From Schizochytrium sp. CCTCC M209059 (lineage: Eukaryota; Sar; Bigyra; Thraustochytrida; Thraustochytriidae): a stretch of 64,000 bases of DNA. The stretch is from NCBI GenBank assembly GCA_000818945.1, contig KN805393.1, positions 123,694 to 187,693 on the forward strand, read 5' to 3'. The notes under the pieces are model-generated. The model ran no database searches. It saw only the letters and a list, made by a program, of their open reading frames with translations, and was not told where the DNA came from. The translations under genes were made by a program, and so were the position numbers. Shown here piece after piece: positions 38,992 through 49,374 of the stretch. Within the stretch, counting starts at the first letter, position 1. Each line of letters opens with the position of its first letter.

Positions 38992-40320
38992 TCATGCTCG
39001 CGCGTCCTGGAGCTGCATCATCAGTCCAGCGAAGAGCAGCGCCATGGCACTCACGGAAATTCCTCCGGGAGCTGCGCGAGTCGCAGAAGATGGCACGATG
39101 TCGTCCGAGTCGGTAATGTTTGTCTGCTCAGAATTGGGCGTGGGCTGGGGCGTAGATTCGAGCTCGAGCGTGGGGGCAGACGTCTGCGAATCTTGGTCTG
39201 CTGAGATATCGTGCGTGGTCTCGGGCGTGGGCTCCGGCGTGGCCTCGGGCGTGGGTTTGGGTGTAGGCTTGGGCGTAGAGTACGAGACTTTGTCAGTGCA
39301 GTCAGTTTCCTCTTTGAGGGCGACGCAGCGCGTGATCTCGTGATTTGAGGTTGTCTTTACATTGACGGGCTCGTCAAAGTGCAATTCGCACATGCCCTTG
39401 TCGACGCTCTCGCCATAAAACTCGTAGGCCTTGCAGTACTTGAAGCTGAGGCACTTTTCGTAACATTCTTCTTCGCTAATGTCCTCACGGTTCGAACTGT
39501 CGCCCGAATAGTCTTTCTTACGTTGATCGGTAGGCTTAGCGAAGCGGCAAAAGCCGTTACCCAGGAGATGTGGGCACGACACGGAACTCTCTCGCTCGGG
39601 GACCTCGTACATACAAACAGGGAAAGAACTGGTGTATTCGTCCGCCTGAGAATAAGTTTGCGCTGTGACTGTGACTTTGCCAGATCGCGTCATAATAAGC
39701 TCCGAATTTTCTGTGCACCCACTCGAATACGCATAAGAGTCGCGATCCGAACTGTAAGAGGGAGTGTAATAATAGTCGTCTTCCCCGTAATAATGCCACC
39801 GACTGCGGCCGCTGCTGCGAGCGTGCGTATCTACGGAACCGTAATTTCCCTCGTCTTCAGTAAAGTAGTGATCTGAATCTGGTGAGCAGTCCATCTCAAA
39901 TTGTTCGACGCCGAGCATACTTTTGAGTTTCTTCGGCTTCCTTCTGATGTCTGGATCAGGAGCTTCGAGCTTCGCAACAGACCCAAGTTTGTAATTCTCA
40001 TAGGGAGCCCATCCGATAAAGGCCCACTTCAGGTCTTCGCCGCCCAGGACCTTTTTCAGCGCCGTGACCTGGGCATTATTCGTAATTGTTGCGGCTTTGA
40101 CCTGGCGACCATGCTTAAACTTTTTCTCGCAAAAGGTCTCATCCTGTTTGAATTGATGAGCATAGGTCTTCTTATACTCGCGGTTGCCCAAGCCAAGGCA
40201 CCATCCATCGTGAAAGTAGAAACCTTCAACACAGCGCGAGCTGGTCGAGCTTGCCTCAATGTGAGCCGTGGTCAAAAAGACCATGCCCACAATCAGCAAG
40301 AAAATATGTTTCTGCATCAT
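38992..40320 (-). CDS. GPI-anchored lectin-like/PAN protein, paralogue C
   Basis: 442 residues from the ATG at 40318-40320 (a second ATG follows at once). Signal peptide 1-23, lectin-like domain 30-240 with a Tyr/Ser/Asp-rich insert at 147-201, and PAN/apple 249-332. A Pro-Thr-Glu linker (about 349-400) follows. The TIL and CUB modules of the other copies are absent. Instead the protein ends with small residues (SSATRAAPGG, 411-420) followed by a hydrophobic stretch (ISVSAMALLFAGLMM), a typical GPI-attachment signal. It is probably a cell-surface-anchored version. It is closest to paralogue D in the lectin-like and PAN domains (SSTSSRCVEGFYFHDGWCLGL shared almost exactly). Confidence 0.88.
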   Translation of the reverse strand: MMQKHIFLLIVGMVFLTTAHIEASSTSSRCVEGFYFHDGWCLGLGNREYKKTYAHQFKQDETFCEKKFKHGRQVKAATITNNAQVTALKKVLGGEDLKWAFIGWAPYENYKLGSVAKLEAPDPDIRRKPKKLKSMLGVEQFEMDCSPDSDHYFTEDEGNYGSVDTHARSSGRSRWHYYGEDDYYYTPSYSSDRDSYAYSSGCTENSELIMTRSGKVTVTAQTYSQADEYTSSFPVCMYEVPERESSVSCPHLLGNGFCRFAKPTDQRKKDYSGDSSNREDISEEECYEKCLSFKYCKAYEFYGESVDKGMCELHFDEPVNVKTTSNHEITRCVALKEETDCTDKVSYSTPKPTPKPTPEATPEPTPETTHDISADQDSQTSAPTLELESTPQPTPNSEQTNITDSDDIVPSSATRAAPGGISVSAMALLFAGLMMQLQDARA

Positions 40321-40682
40321 AGACAATTGCTTCCTGCCTTGGCGCTGCGGTCGGCTGCTTGTGTGCCTGTCTCCTTGGCTGTCTCTGCCTGTCTGCTGGC
40401 GGCTTTCTTATGAGCAAAGTTGTGGATTTGCTTGTCGTCGTATGCGGTCTGCAGACCGCACCGCACGGCGAATGGATTGTCCTTGGGCAGTTCGTCGACG
40501 CGGACCGCACAATAGCCAGCCAGCCACTCATCCAGCCACTCATCTAGCACGACAGACAGTGGGCCACTAGCGTGGACCACAGTGACACTTTGCAGCAAGG
40601 CTTTTACTTCCGGGACTTGAGTTGCGCCGACCGGACCGGCCGCTGACCGGACTGGCGGCTGCGAATGAGGCTGGCTGACCAT
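40317..40682 (-). CDS. Possible small hypothetical protein (weak)
   Basis: 121-codon ORF from the ATG at 40680-40682. The middle (VLDEWLDEWLAGYCAVRVDELPKDN) looks protein-like and the tail is Lys/Ala/Gln-rich. No family recognised. The ORF ends on top of the start codon of paralogue C, which would leave no room for separate transcripts, so it may be only upstream sequence of C. Confidence 0.22.
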   Translation of the reverse strand: MVSQPHSQPPVRSAAGPVGATQVPEVKALLQSVTVVHASGPLSVVLDEWLDEWLAGYCAVRVDELPKDNPFAVRCGLQTAYDDKQIHNFAHKKAASRQAETAKETGTQAADRSAKAGSNCL

Positions 40683-41475
40683 GGCGGCTTGAAGCGTTCG
40701 GGACGGCTGCAATCCACCACCACTTCGAATTCTCAATCGCCTCTTCTCGCCTGCATCCCGTTCCGGGATCATGCCGCCTCGCCTTCCCTCGCCACGTCTC
40801 CCACAGCTCGCGCGAATTCCGCGCACGTGCTGCGGTCAACGCGGCACAAACAAGTACGTACAACGAGGCTGACGTTGGCCAGAAGAGGGCTAGCAGCGGC
40901 GAGCGGCTTTTCTTGCTGCAGCTGCGCACTGGACTGGCCGCGCCAGCGCACTGCGCGCGTCCGCGGCACGAGCTGTGCTGAAGGTAGCGACTGCGCAAAG
41001 AGTGTGAGATAAGCAAGTGCAGGCACGGGAGACGAGGCAGCGTTTCTCGGGTTGGAAGCGACCTGGTCAACGCGTAGAGTTGATCCAGAGTGACCGTGGA
41101 TCGACTACGTGCGGGTCCGCACGGCGTAGCGAGTAGTTGGAGAAGCATACGGAGGCGAGGACACCGAGCTCGGCCGGCGCACGTGACGGCGACAAAGCTT
41201 ACCTTCCGTGTTGGATGCTTGCAAGCAAAGTAGAGATGAGATTTGTCATGACGATTTCTACACAAAAGATAGGCGACTTCAACCATAAGCGCTTGCGCTG
41301 CCACTAGCACTAGGATCAGCACCCGCACCAGCACCCGCACCAGCACCAGCGCCAGGACGAGGACTAGCACTAGCAAGTTCGCGCCCGCTTCTTGACAACG
41401 CAGACACTGTTAGCCATCTGAAAAACCATCGTACAAGCCGCAAGTTGGTCTACCTAAATAGACAATTTCTCCCGC
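40683..41475. other. Intergenic region, with CACCAG-type hexamer repeat
   Basis: Between the fucosyltransferase stop and paralogue C's upstream region. The tract at 41301-41374 is built of CACCAG/CACCCG/ACTAGC hexamers and encodes a meaningless Val-Leu run on the minus strand. No gene supported. Confidence 0.4.
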
Positions 41476-42960
41476 TTAGTCAAAGCAACGACGCGGAGAC
41501 TCAAATGGTGCTCCTTGCCGCCAAATAATCTCCTGTCGGCAGTGATCCCAACCAAGATTCATACGACGCGCATAGGCCCAGCGACATCGCCGACATTCGG
41601 AGTGCGTGCGGGTAAAGGCAAAAGTGCGCTCAAAGCGCTCAGAGAACGGCTTGAAGCGCCATGCATGGTACTCCATGTATGCAGTGCGATTCTTTGTGAG
41701 ATAAAGAAGGTGTTCCCCGAGTTCCTCAAAGGAGGCAAAGTCGGCGGCGCTGACGACCGAATGCTCTGGTACATACAAGTTCACGTTGGGAGCGCCAAGG
41801 TAAACTGGCAGGGAGCCCGAACTGAGCGCTCCCCAAACCTTTTCGGTAATGTAGTCATCCGAGTTTTCATTCTCCGCAGACAAGTGAAAGAGGTACTTGC
41901 GCATCATGCCTGGTTTGTCAGATCTTTCGATATCAGCGGGCCAGGGCGCATTGTTTAGACACGAGCTCACACTGTCGACCTGAATGTATTTTTGGAGCGT
42001 TCTGACGAGACCTTCGCGATTGTTGAGGCTCCGACAATTCCTTGCGGCAAAGGAGATACCCGGGATGACCTCCGTAAAATTAACAGGAGTAGTTTTGATG
42101 TCGTATTCTGCTTCAGAATAATAAGGCATCGGGATGTCGCTTAGATAGGAGGTCGTGGACAGACCATCCTGAGTGCCTTTTTGCCTTGATTGAGGGTAGT
42201 GTTTAGGTCCCTCCATTGTTGACATAAACGTGGTCCGAACATCCCGCTCATCATACACCGAAAACGTGCCTACCAGGGGCCCGCCTCCTTTGATGACGCA
42301 CGGGACGTCACATTTTGCCACTCTTCCAGTGCTACTTTGCGCGGCTTTGGAGTATCGCTCTTGGGCGACACGTTTCAATGTGTCGCTGTCTTCAATATCG
42401 AAAAATTCTGAGGAAATGGTATCTGCAGCAGTAGAAGCATCGCCGTCATTTTTAGAAGTAGCAAAATCAGTATTGGCAGGCGCAGCAGCATCGACAGCAG
42501 AGACAAACTCTTTTGTAGGTTGCGGTGGTTGGCTTTGCGCGTCGATATCGCTGTTTTGGTTGCGATGGGTAGAGATGTCACGAGACTTGACAGGGGTGCT
42601 ATCAGATTTTACAGAGACTGCATCCTCTTGTCGAACGGGGTGAATATACTGCGTATCATGCTCACTGAGGTCGACCGATGCGCGAAGTGTAGTACTCATT
42701 TCTATTGGTGAACGCGTGACTTGTACGCCACGTGCATCGCGCAAACTTTCGTTTCCTGCTTGTAAACTGGTCACGCTCGCGCAGGCATGCATTACGTAGA
42801 GGACAACACTTAGGCCCACGAGCGCCATCCCCGCGCTCCTCCACTGCCGGCGCTGCAGCTTGGCCTTCACTGCGGCCCTGAACGCGCTCGCCCGCAGGCC
42901 CTTTCGCTGGACGTCATCCTCCTCTCGGCCGAGGAGCGGCGCCTTTCCTCGCGTGCGCAT
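41476..42960 (-). CDS. GT10 alpha-1,3-fucosyltransferase-like, type II membrane protein
   Basis: 494 residues. Short basic cytosolic tail, one hydrophobic anchor (about 45-62, MALVGLSVVLYVMHACA), a Ser/Asp-rich stem to about 210, then the catalytic region. The GT10 donor-binding motif is intact at 355-391: KYLFHLSAENENSDDYITEKVW, followed by GSLPVYLGAPN. This marks a Golgi alpha-1,3/4-fucosyltransferase using GDP-fucose. The Cys-rich C-terminus (CRRCRW ... RRCFD) is consistent with disulfides in this family. It lies on the same strand between paralogues C and D, and the secreted glycoproteins are plausible acceptors. That link is inference. Starts at the ATG 42958-42960. Confidence 0.9.
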   Translation of the reverse strand: MRTRGKAPLLGREEDDVQRKGLRASAFRAAVKAKLQRRQWRSAGMALVGLSVVLYVMHACASVTSLQAGNESLRDARGVQVTRSPIEMSTTLRASVDLSEHDTQYIHPVRQEDAVSVKSDSTPVKSRDISTHRNQNSDIDAQSQPPQPTKEFVSAVDAAAPANTDFATSKNDGDASTAADTISSEFFDIEDSDTLKRVAQERYSKAAQSSTGRVAKCDVPCVIKGGGPLVGTFSVYDERDVRTTFMSTMEGPKHYPQSRQKGTQDGLSTTSYLSDIPMPYYSEAEYDIKTTPVNFTEVIPGISFAARNCRSLNNREGLVRTLQKYIQVDSVSSCLNNAPWPADIERSDKPGMMRKYLFHLSAENENSDDYITEKVWGALSSGSLPVYLGAPNVNLYVPEHSVVSAADFASFEELGEHLLYLTKNRTAYMEYHAWRFKPFSERFERTFAFTRTHSECRRCRWAYARRMNLGWDHCRQEIIWRQGAPFESPRRCFD

Positions 42961-44178
42961 CCTCTACCGCCCGCCCGCGTCGCGCGAGCTTGCTTGCTTG
43001 CGCCCGCACGCACGCACGCCCGCGCGCGGCTGCTGCTCCGCCCGCGGCCGTGCCTCCCGGCCCCGCGTCTCCGTTTCCAGTCTGCTCGATTGATCATCGC
43101 TCGCTCGCGACACCTGTCCTGCGCAACGCATTTTGCCGCGGCGGGTCGGCCATTTACGAACCTTCTTCCCCGGCTGCTATGATAGGCCCAGCCTAGTATA
43201 CGTACGTAGGTCATGTCATGCGAGCTGCAGCTGCGTTATCCCAACCAAGTTCGTTCATGAGGCGCGTCCTCCGCTGGCCATGCCTGCAGCCGGCTGGCTG
43301 GCTGGCTGGCTGGCCTGAATGAAGGGCCAGCCGATCGAGCGAGGCTGCCTTTGCGCAGGGCCCAGCGAGCCGCCGTCGCGTCCGAGGCTCCGAGGCTCGC
43401 GGTCGAGGCGGCCGGCTCAACCCAATCATTCCCACCTGCTGCAGCTGCCTGGACTGCTGCTGCCGCCAATGTTCGCTTTGCTCGCGGTCTCTTCCCATTC
43501 CATCGCACACCCCCCCTCTTTTTTAACGATCGCATAAGCACAAACAGGTGCACACACCCCCTTATTATCGTGGCCATGGTGGGTGACGGTCTTGAGGGAG
43601 CAAGGTAGCCTTAATGTCGCGCGCGAATGGTAGGGGACGCGGTAATGGGAAGGGTGGGAACGAGGATGCGATTGGATGGGATGCGAGGTGCGATGCGATG
43701 CGAAGCGTGTAAGCGTGCATGACAAGGAGGAGCTGATTGGGATGGTTGAATACCGGATAGTGAGTGGGTCAGTAAACTGGAGCGCTTTACGTTTGAGGTG
43801 GGTGAGAGGGAGACGAGGACGACTTTTGAACGCCTTCCTGTGATGTACAATACAAAGATCCCGACGCTTGATTCAAGACGTCAGTCGACGGATGACATGA
43901 GAATCTTTCGCTTCGAAGGTTATTTAAAAGCAGATTCTTTTTCTGGGCGATTGGGCTTAGACTTCTCTCGTGCTCCCCCTACATACACACGACTCACAGA
44001 AAATTGAGCTTCCTATTCCTGAAAGATGCGACATCAACATTTAGATGTCACCTGACAGTGTACCAAGCGTGAGGATGCTAGCGAGCAAAAGAACCTAGCG
44101 TGGAAGAAAAGATCGAATCGCTGTTCATCTTCAAGTTGAAGGGAATAAATAGATGCGAAAATCATTGCAAGTATTTGA
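42961..44178. other. Intergenic region upstream of the fucosyltransferase
   Basis: GC-rich near 42961-43120. A GGCT tetranucleotide tract lies at 43292-43314, and GCGAT-type repeats occur around 43670-43710. AT content rises near paralogue D's 3' end. No gene supported. Confidence 0.4.
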
Positions 44179-46017
44179 CTAGACGTACATGACCCAAAAG
44201 TTGAAGCCAGTCTGAACCTTCTTCTTGTCCGAGTAAAAGTGAACAACCATCTGCTGCGCCTCGGCGTCAAGCGTCGTTCGCCGCTTCACCTTGCCATCAA
44301 AGGTTTCGCGAAGCTCGGTATCTACATCGCCACTGCTAAGCGCATCAAAGGTGGCCTCCGAAGGTGAAAGAACATCCCATACCTCGAGCACGTCCTTTTT
44401 GGCTTGAGACTTGCCGCCGCCTTCGACTTGCAAAATGATCTTGTTGCCTTTGGGGGCGCGAATGATCCAGCACAAGTCAGCGTTGTTCTCGTATTTTTTC
44501 GCCACGTTTGTCTCGAGCTTGGTCCACGAGCCGATGGTCGTGAGATCGACGACTACATTGTCGTCGTCTTCCTGACACTTGTCGGTCCATGCAGCAATGG
44601 CGGGCGGGCAGTCCTTTCCTTTCTTGACGCATTTGCGCGATACCGCGTCCTTGATCAGGCCTTCCGGACAACGACAATAGGTCTCAATGAAAGTGGCTTC
44701 GGCACCGTAGCTGTACGAGGACTTGGGGTCCGGGAGGTCAATGCAGACGCGATCAGCCTTCTTGGAGCATTTGCCGTTAAGCTTGCGATCTCCGCACTTC
44801 TTCTCGCACTCGGGCTTGAAGCACTGTGCCAGGATCATGTTGTTCGGGCATGACGGGTATTCGTCATCGTTCTGAGGGATGATACCAGGCGTGGGACGAG
44901 GCGTCGGCCGCGTCGGCCGAGAAGTTGGAAAAGGTGTAGGGCTTGGAATGGGCTCCGGCGTGGGCTCCGGCGTGGCAAAGGTAACTTCATCCGAGCAGTC
45001 CTTGTCTTTGACGAGGACAACGCAGCGCGTGACTTTATGATGAAAAGTCGGCTTGACGCAAGTAGGTGTATCAAAGTGTAACTCGCACGTGCCTTTCTCT
45101 CTATTCTTGCCGTAAAACTCGTAGGCCTTGCAGTATTTGAATTGACGGCACTTCTTGTAGCACTTTTCCTCACTGATGTCCTCGCGGTTCGAGCTGTCGC
45201 CAGTGTAATCCAACTCGCGAAGATCCGTGGGCTTGGCAAAGCGACAGTAGCCGTTGCCCAAAAGCTGCGGGCAGGTCTTGGATCCCTTTCGCTCAGGGAC
45301 CTCGTACATACATACCGGGGACGACTTGGCGTAGTTGTCCGTCACCCACGAATTTGTGGAGACAGTGACGTCGCCAGACCGTGTCATGATGAGCTCAGAC
45401 TTTTTGTTGCATCCACCAGCGTTCTCACTATCATAGGCGAATGGATTTGACGAGTAGCTGTAGCTGTCGTACTTGCCACTCTTGGACGAATAGTATCCAT
45501 ATCCTCTGTTGTTGTAGTAGAACTCCTCCAAGTACGTGTCTACCCCCGAGTAATCGGATTCAGAGTAATACTGCGTCCTTCCCGAACAGCTGCTGACGTC
45601 AATGTTGACACCAAGCATATTCTTGAGGGCCTTGGGCGTCTTCTTTATGCCAAGCCTGGATGCCTCGAGCTTTTTGATCGAGCCGCCGCGATAGTCTTTG
45701 GGAGGCGCCCAGCCAATAAAAGCCCAAGGAAGGTCCTCTCCATCAAGGACTTTTTGGAGCGCCTCGAGTTGGCCTTCGTTGGTAATGGTGGCCGGTTGAA
45801 TGTCGCGGCCATGCGCAAACCTCTTTTGGCAAAAGCTATGATCTTCGCTAAGAAACTGATGAGCCCAGCGCTTCCTCTTGTCTCGGTTCGCAAGGCCAAG
45901 ACACCATCCATCGTGAAAGTAGAAGCCTTCGACGCAGCGAGAGCTCGTGGAGCTGGCCTCAATACCAACGCAGATAGCCAGCAAAAGGCCTGTGATGAGC
46001 ACACAGATGCAATCCAT
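44179..46017 (-). CDS. Secreted lectin-like/PAN/TIL/CUB protein, paralogue D
   Basis: 612 residues if started at the ATG 46015-46017, which gives a clear signal peptide (CVLITGLLLAICVGIEASS). An earlier in-frame ATG at 46143 would add 42 mostly polar residues in front and hide the signal, so it is less likely. Lectin-like domain 28-240 with a Tyr/Ser-rich insert at about 148-200, PAN/apple 249-332, Pro-Thr linker 349-378, TIL-like 390-470, and CUB 480-611. The lectin-like and PAN parts group with paralogue C, while the TIL and CUB modules match A and B. The four genes therefore form a two-by-two pattern of relatedness. Confidence 0.9.
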   Translation of the reverse strand: MDCICVLITGLLLAICVGIEASSTSSRCVEGFYFHDGWCLGLANRDKRKRWAHQFLSEDHSFCQKRFAHGRDIQPATITNEGQLEALQKVLDGEDLPWAFIGWAPPKDYRGGSIKKLEASRLGIKKTPKALKNMLGVNIDVSSCSGRTQYYSESDYSGVDTYLEEFYYNNRGYGYYSSKSGKYDSYSYSSNPFAYDSENAGGCNKKSELIMTRSGDVTVSTNSWVTDNYAKSSPVCMYEVPERKGSKTCPQLLGNGYCRFAKPTDLRELDYTGDSSNREDISEEKCYKKCRQFKYCKAYEFYGKNREKGTCELHFDTPTCVKPTFHHKVTRCVVLVKDKDCSDEVTFATPEPTPEPIPSPTPFPTSRPTRPTPRPTPGIIPQNDDEYPSCPNNMILAQCFKPECEKKCGDRKLNGKCSKKADRVCIDLPDPKSSYSYGAEATFIETYCRCPEGLIKDAVSRKCVKKGKDCPPAIAAWTDKCQEDDDNVVVDLTTIGSWTKLETNVAKKYENNADLCWIIRAPKGNKIILQVEGGGKSQAKKDVLEVWDVLSPSEATFDALSSGDVDTELRETFDGKVKRRTTLDAEAQQMVVHFYSDKKKVQTGFNFWVMYV

Positions 46018-46737
46018 TGTGGGCGTTGAAAGCGTACGTGCGCCAGTGAGCGAGCTTGCGCTGAGATATTTGCTTTGGTCTTTGCTTTTTAACTCGAAGT
46101 ACGAAGTAAGGGATTTGAATTTGCTTTGCTTCGCGCGGCCCATCGTTGGAGTTTGGTCAACGCATGCGTGATCTTGGAGATGACCCTAACCCCCCTCTCA
46201 ACCCCCTACAGATGAACGCCCGGTAGTCCATCAGGTGATAGTGGTCGTTCGATTCGATCTGAAGCGGCGGCTGCGGCCCAGGTGGAGCAGCCTTTTCCTC
46301 ATACGCGACACCCCCTGCCTGTCTTCGATTAGAGTGCAACATTGGAAACAAAGATCGGTCTTTCAGGGCTTCCTGGTGTAGTATAAGGAGTGAGCGTTCT
46401 TACTTTCTTCACGCAGGATGCATCGACTCCTGTTATCACGCCAGAACCCCACTAACCCACAGTGACAGAAGATGGCGCCGTGGCCCGCAGGCAGCTGCGC
46501 TTCGTCGCGACTGATCGATGTCAAGGAAGATGAAAAAGAAGCATGGATTCGTTAACAACACCAAAGATGGACTGGCGGGTTATACTTTCCCACCGTCAAT
46601 TAGCCGGGGTCTAGTAGCAGAGTAATAATGTTTTTTGGAAATTCGCTGTAGATTCCTGGGGCTGAGGTGGATGATATCGAGCCGCCGCCAGCTCTGAGAA
46701 AGCTTACAACTCGTCCTGTCGCATGTCTGTCGCAGAC

Positions 46738-46836
46738 GCTGCTGGTGCTGGTGCTGTGCTGTGCTGGTGCTGGTGCTGTGCTGTGCTGTGCTGGTGCTGG
46801 TGCTGGTGCTACTGGTGCTGCTGGTTCTGCTGCCAG
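46738..46836. repeat. Mixed GCTGGT / GCTGT tandem repeat
   Basis: About 100 bp made of two interleaved units, GCTGGT and GCTGT, in irregular alternation. Simple-sequence DNA, with no sign of coding function. Confidence 0.8.
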
Positions 46837-47914
46837 TATGTACGCGCCTTCTCCTGAATCACCGACAGAGATCCGCTTGGACGCTACCACCTCGGTTGGT
46901 TCATTGCTTCACCTACGCAGCCCCATTCACTGGCAGCTTCAGCTTCAGGGCGTTCTGACTCTAAGTGCGATGTCGACAGAGGCTTCCCGCCATCACGGTG
47001 GTCTCGCAGCCCCGTCGAGGTCACTGGGTAGCCCAGCTCGGGCTCCGCGCACGGTGCGAAGGCGCAAGCATTGACTGTGCATTGCAAGACTCGATTGTGG
47101 GGCTTGACAGCCAGCCGTGGCGTTGGACTGCAGGCTGTGACGCAGCCTTTGAGTTTGCGCTGCTGCAGGTCCCGTGTGCTGCGCTTCGCCACGCTTACTT
47201 GCGTGCGCACGGAACGACATTGGGCGCATTTCCTGTCAGATCGATTGCCGGCCGCAGGGGCGCCACGAAGAAGCGTTCGAGCTGGAATAGATTGGAGCGG
47301 CAACGGACTGATCGGTCACGTCAACTCGCGCATGACGGAGGTTACGGGCGGGAAAAGAGACTGTAACAATTGAACTGGCTCGAGCGTGCGCTATTGAACG
47401 TCTCTGTCGCAGTGCAGACAGACAGAGCTGTCGCAGAGGCTGTCTTTGACAATAAATTGGCCCGGAAGGCATTGACGCTTATATATATATATATACAAAC
47501 TGGACGAAGCGTGGCGACGAGTGATTCCAACCTCCCAACAATTCTGTCCGGAACTATTGCAGTAGAATATGTGGTCATACCTTCGGAACGCAAGTTACAT
47601 TGAAGATCTCCTTTTGCTCGCATGCACGTCCACCAAGCCGGAACACACGTCAAAGAAGATTTACTGTAGTCTTGGCGCGCTTGATGCTAGCATCTCGGCT
47701 GAGTTTCACAGCAGCATGGGCCGCGGAATGGAATATATTGCTCCAAGCTAGACTAGACTAAGATCGTCTCAGTACCTCTCTTTCTTCAGCAAAACGGCGC
47801 AGTGGAGTCGGTTTGACGAGCAACCGGTAATCTGAGCTAAGCAGACAGCGAATCGGAGCCTGCGTAAGTAGAAGATAATCAAAATGTACGTGGCAAACAC
47901 AAGTACTGGCTGCC

Positions 47915-48172
47915 TCAATTTGGTAAGAAAAATCGTGGCATGAAAATGTTTGAGATAGATGCTCCTTTGCTGTTGTTCTTAATCTTAGCATCATTTAGTC
48001 GCTTGTTGTCACAAAGCTTGCTGGCACAATTTATGTGTTTCTTTCCGCAAAGGCACCCATTTGATGCCAGTACAAACGTGTTCTTTTCATGTTGCGAGAA
48101 AGCTTGGATATTGTGTCGTGTTTTTTTGTTGTCGCCACAAAGCGTGCATTTCTTGGGAGTTTCTTTCTGCAT
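47915..48172 (-). pseudogene. Cys/His-rich ORF fragment in AT-rich patch (candidate)
   Basis: 85 codons from the ATG at 48170-48172. The middle carries a zinc-finger-like spacing: KKCTLC, then H/H residues, then NGCLCGKKH, then C-x4-C. Six Cys and several His fall in about 50 residues. Codon choice and composition (Asn/Lys-rich) differ from the surrounding GC-rich genes. It may be a remnant of a mobile-element protein or a tiny real gene. I cannot assign a family. Confidence 0.28.
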
Positions 48173-48596
48173 CACATCGTTGTTCAATGGCAATCTTCTA
48201 GAAAGAGGAGGAACATACAAGGGAAATGGACACGTGCGTTTGCGTTTATTGGGAGAAGGAGTGAATTGAGGGTGTAAGGATCGTTGGGTTGATGGAATGA
48301 AGGAAGGAAAAGGCGAGGCCAGCCGAAAGATGCGCCTCCCGGGGCAAAGTCATGAGAAGCAGCTACGGTGTGTCGTCGGCTACTGAGAGTACGTATGGGA
48401 CTGCCGCGGAAAAGACGGGCAACAAACTGTAAGAGCTCTCTACAGAGAAAGCAGTTGCGCGAGACGGAACCAGCCAGCCTGAGCGTGCATGAAGCGCAGC
48501 TGGCTGGCACAACCGAGGGGAGGCTGGATTGGCGCAGAAAAGAGGCAAAAAAGGAAGGAGCGCGAAAGATGACACATCAATCGCGCGACTGCCAGC

Positions 48597-49341
48597 TTAC
48601 AAGTTCATGAGCATGGGCTTGGCCATGTAGGCCTGAAAGACCTGAAGGAACTGGCCCATGGTGAGGTCGTCAACGACGCGGCGGTCCGCAGAGAGCTGGA
48701 CGGTGAGCATATTGACAACCTCCATGTCAGCGGGGTCGTCGGTGGGACAGACGAACTCTTGGCGGCCACCACCAACGGCCATGATGGCGGAGTGGGGCGG
48801 GCTGATGACGGCGGTGAAGTCGGTGATGCCGAACATGCCAAGGTTAGAGACGGCAAAGGAACCACCCTGGAACTCCTCAAGCTTGAGCTTGTTCTCGCGC
48901 GCGCGACCCGCAAGATCACGCATATCAGCAGAGATCTGAGTGACGCCCTTTTGGTCAGTGTTCTTGACGATGGGCGTGATAAGGCCCGTCGGTGTGGCAA
49001 CTGCGACAGCAACGTCGACGGAGTCGTTCTGAACGATGGACCCATCGGGCTCGACGCGGCAGTTGACGCGGGGCACGTCTCGGAGGGCGAGAGCGGCGGC
49101 CTTGAGGATCATGTCGTTGATGGAGGGCGCGGAGCCGAGGGCAGCCTTGAGCTCCTTGCGCATGGCGAGAATAGCGTCGATTTCACAGTCGATGGTGGCG
49201 TAAAAGTGGGGGCGGGACTGTTTGGCTTCGGTAAGGCGGCTGGCAATAACCTTGCGCATGTTGGTCATGGCGACGTCCTCGTACTCGCGCTCGGGCTCGG
49301 ATTCGGGAACGACAACCTCTTCGCGCTTGGCCTTGGGGGCC

Positions 49342-49374
<33 letters not shown>

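Larger units (their letters stand above)
46018..48596. other. 2.6 kb intergenic region with repeats and an AT-rich patch
   Basis: Contains a GCTGGT/GCTGT tract (46738-46836), a (TA)8 run (47480-47495) and an AT-rich patch (about 47880-48270) that holds a Cys/His-rich ORF listed separately. Other ORFs in the region are short and unrecognised. Confidence 0.4.

Noticed and set aside
40567..41376. 269-codon minus-strand ORF starting with a Val-Leu repeat
   Set aside because: The apparent signal-anchor is the translation of a hexamer repeat. The rest has no recognisable domain.
46018..46143. 42-residue N-terminal extension of paralogue D
   Set aside because: It would bury the signal peptide that all four paralogues share at their N-terminus.
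46228..46270. tRNA-like B-box (GTTCGATTC)
   Set aside because: No matching A-box or cloverleaf stems could be drawn around it.
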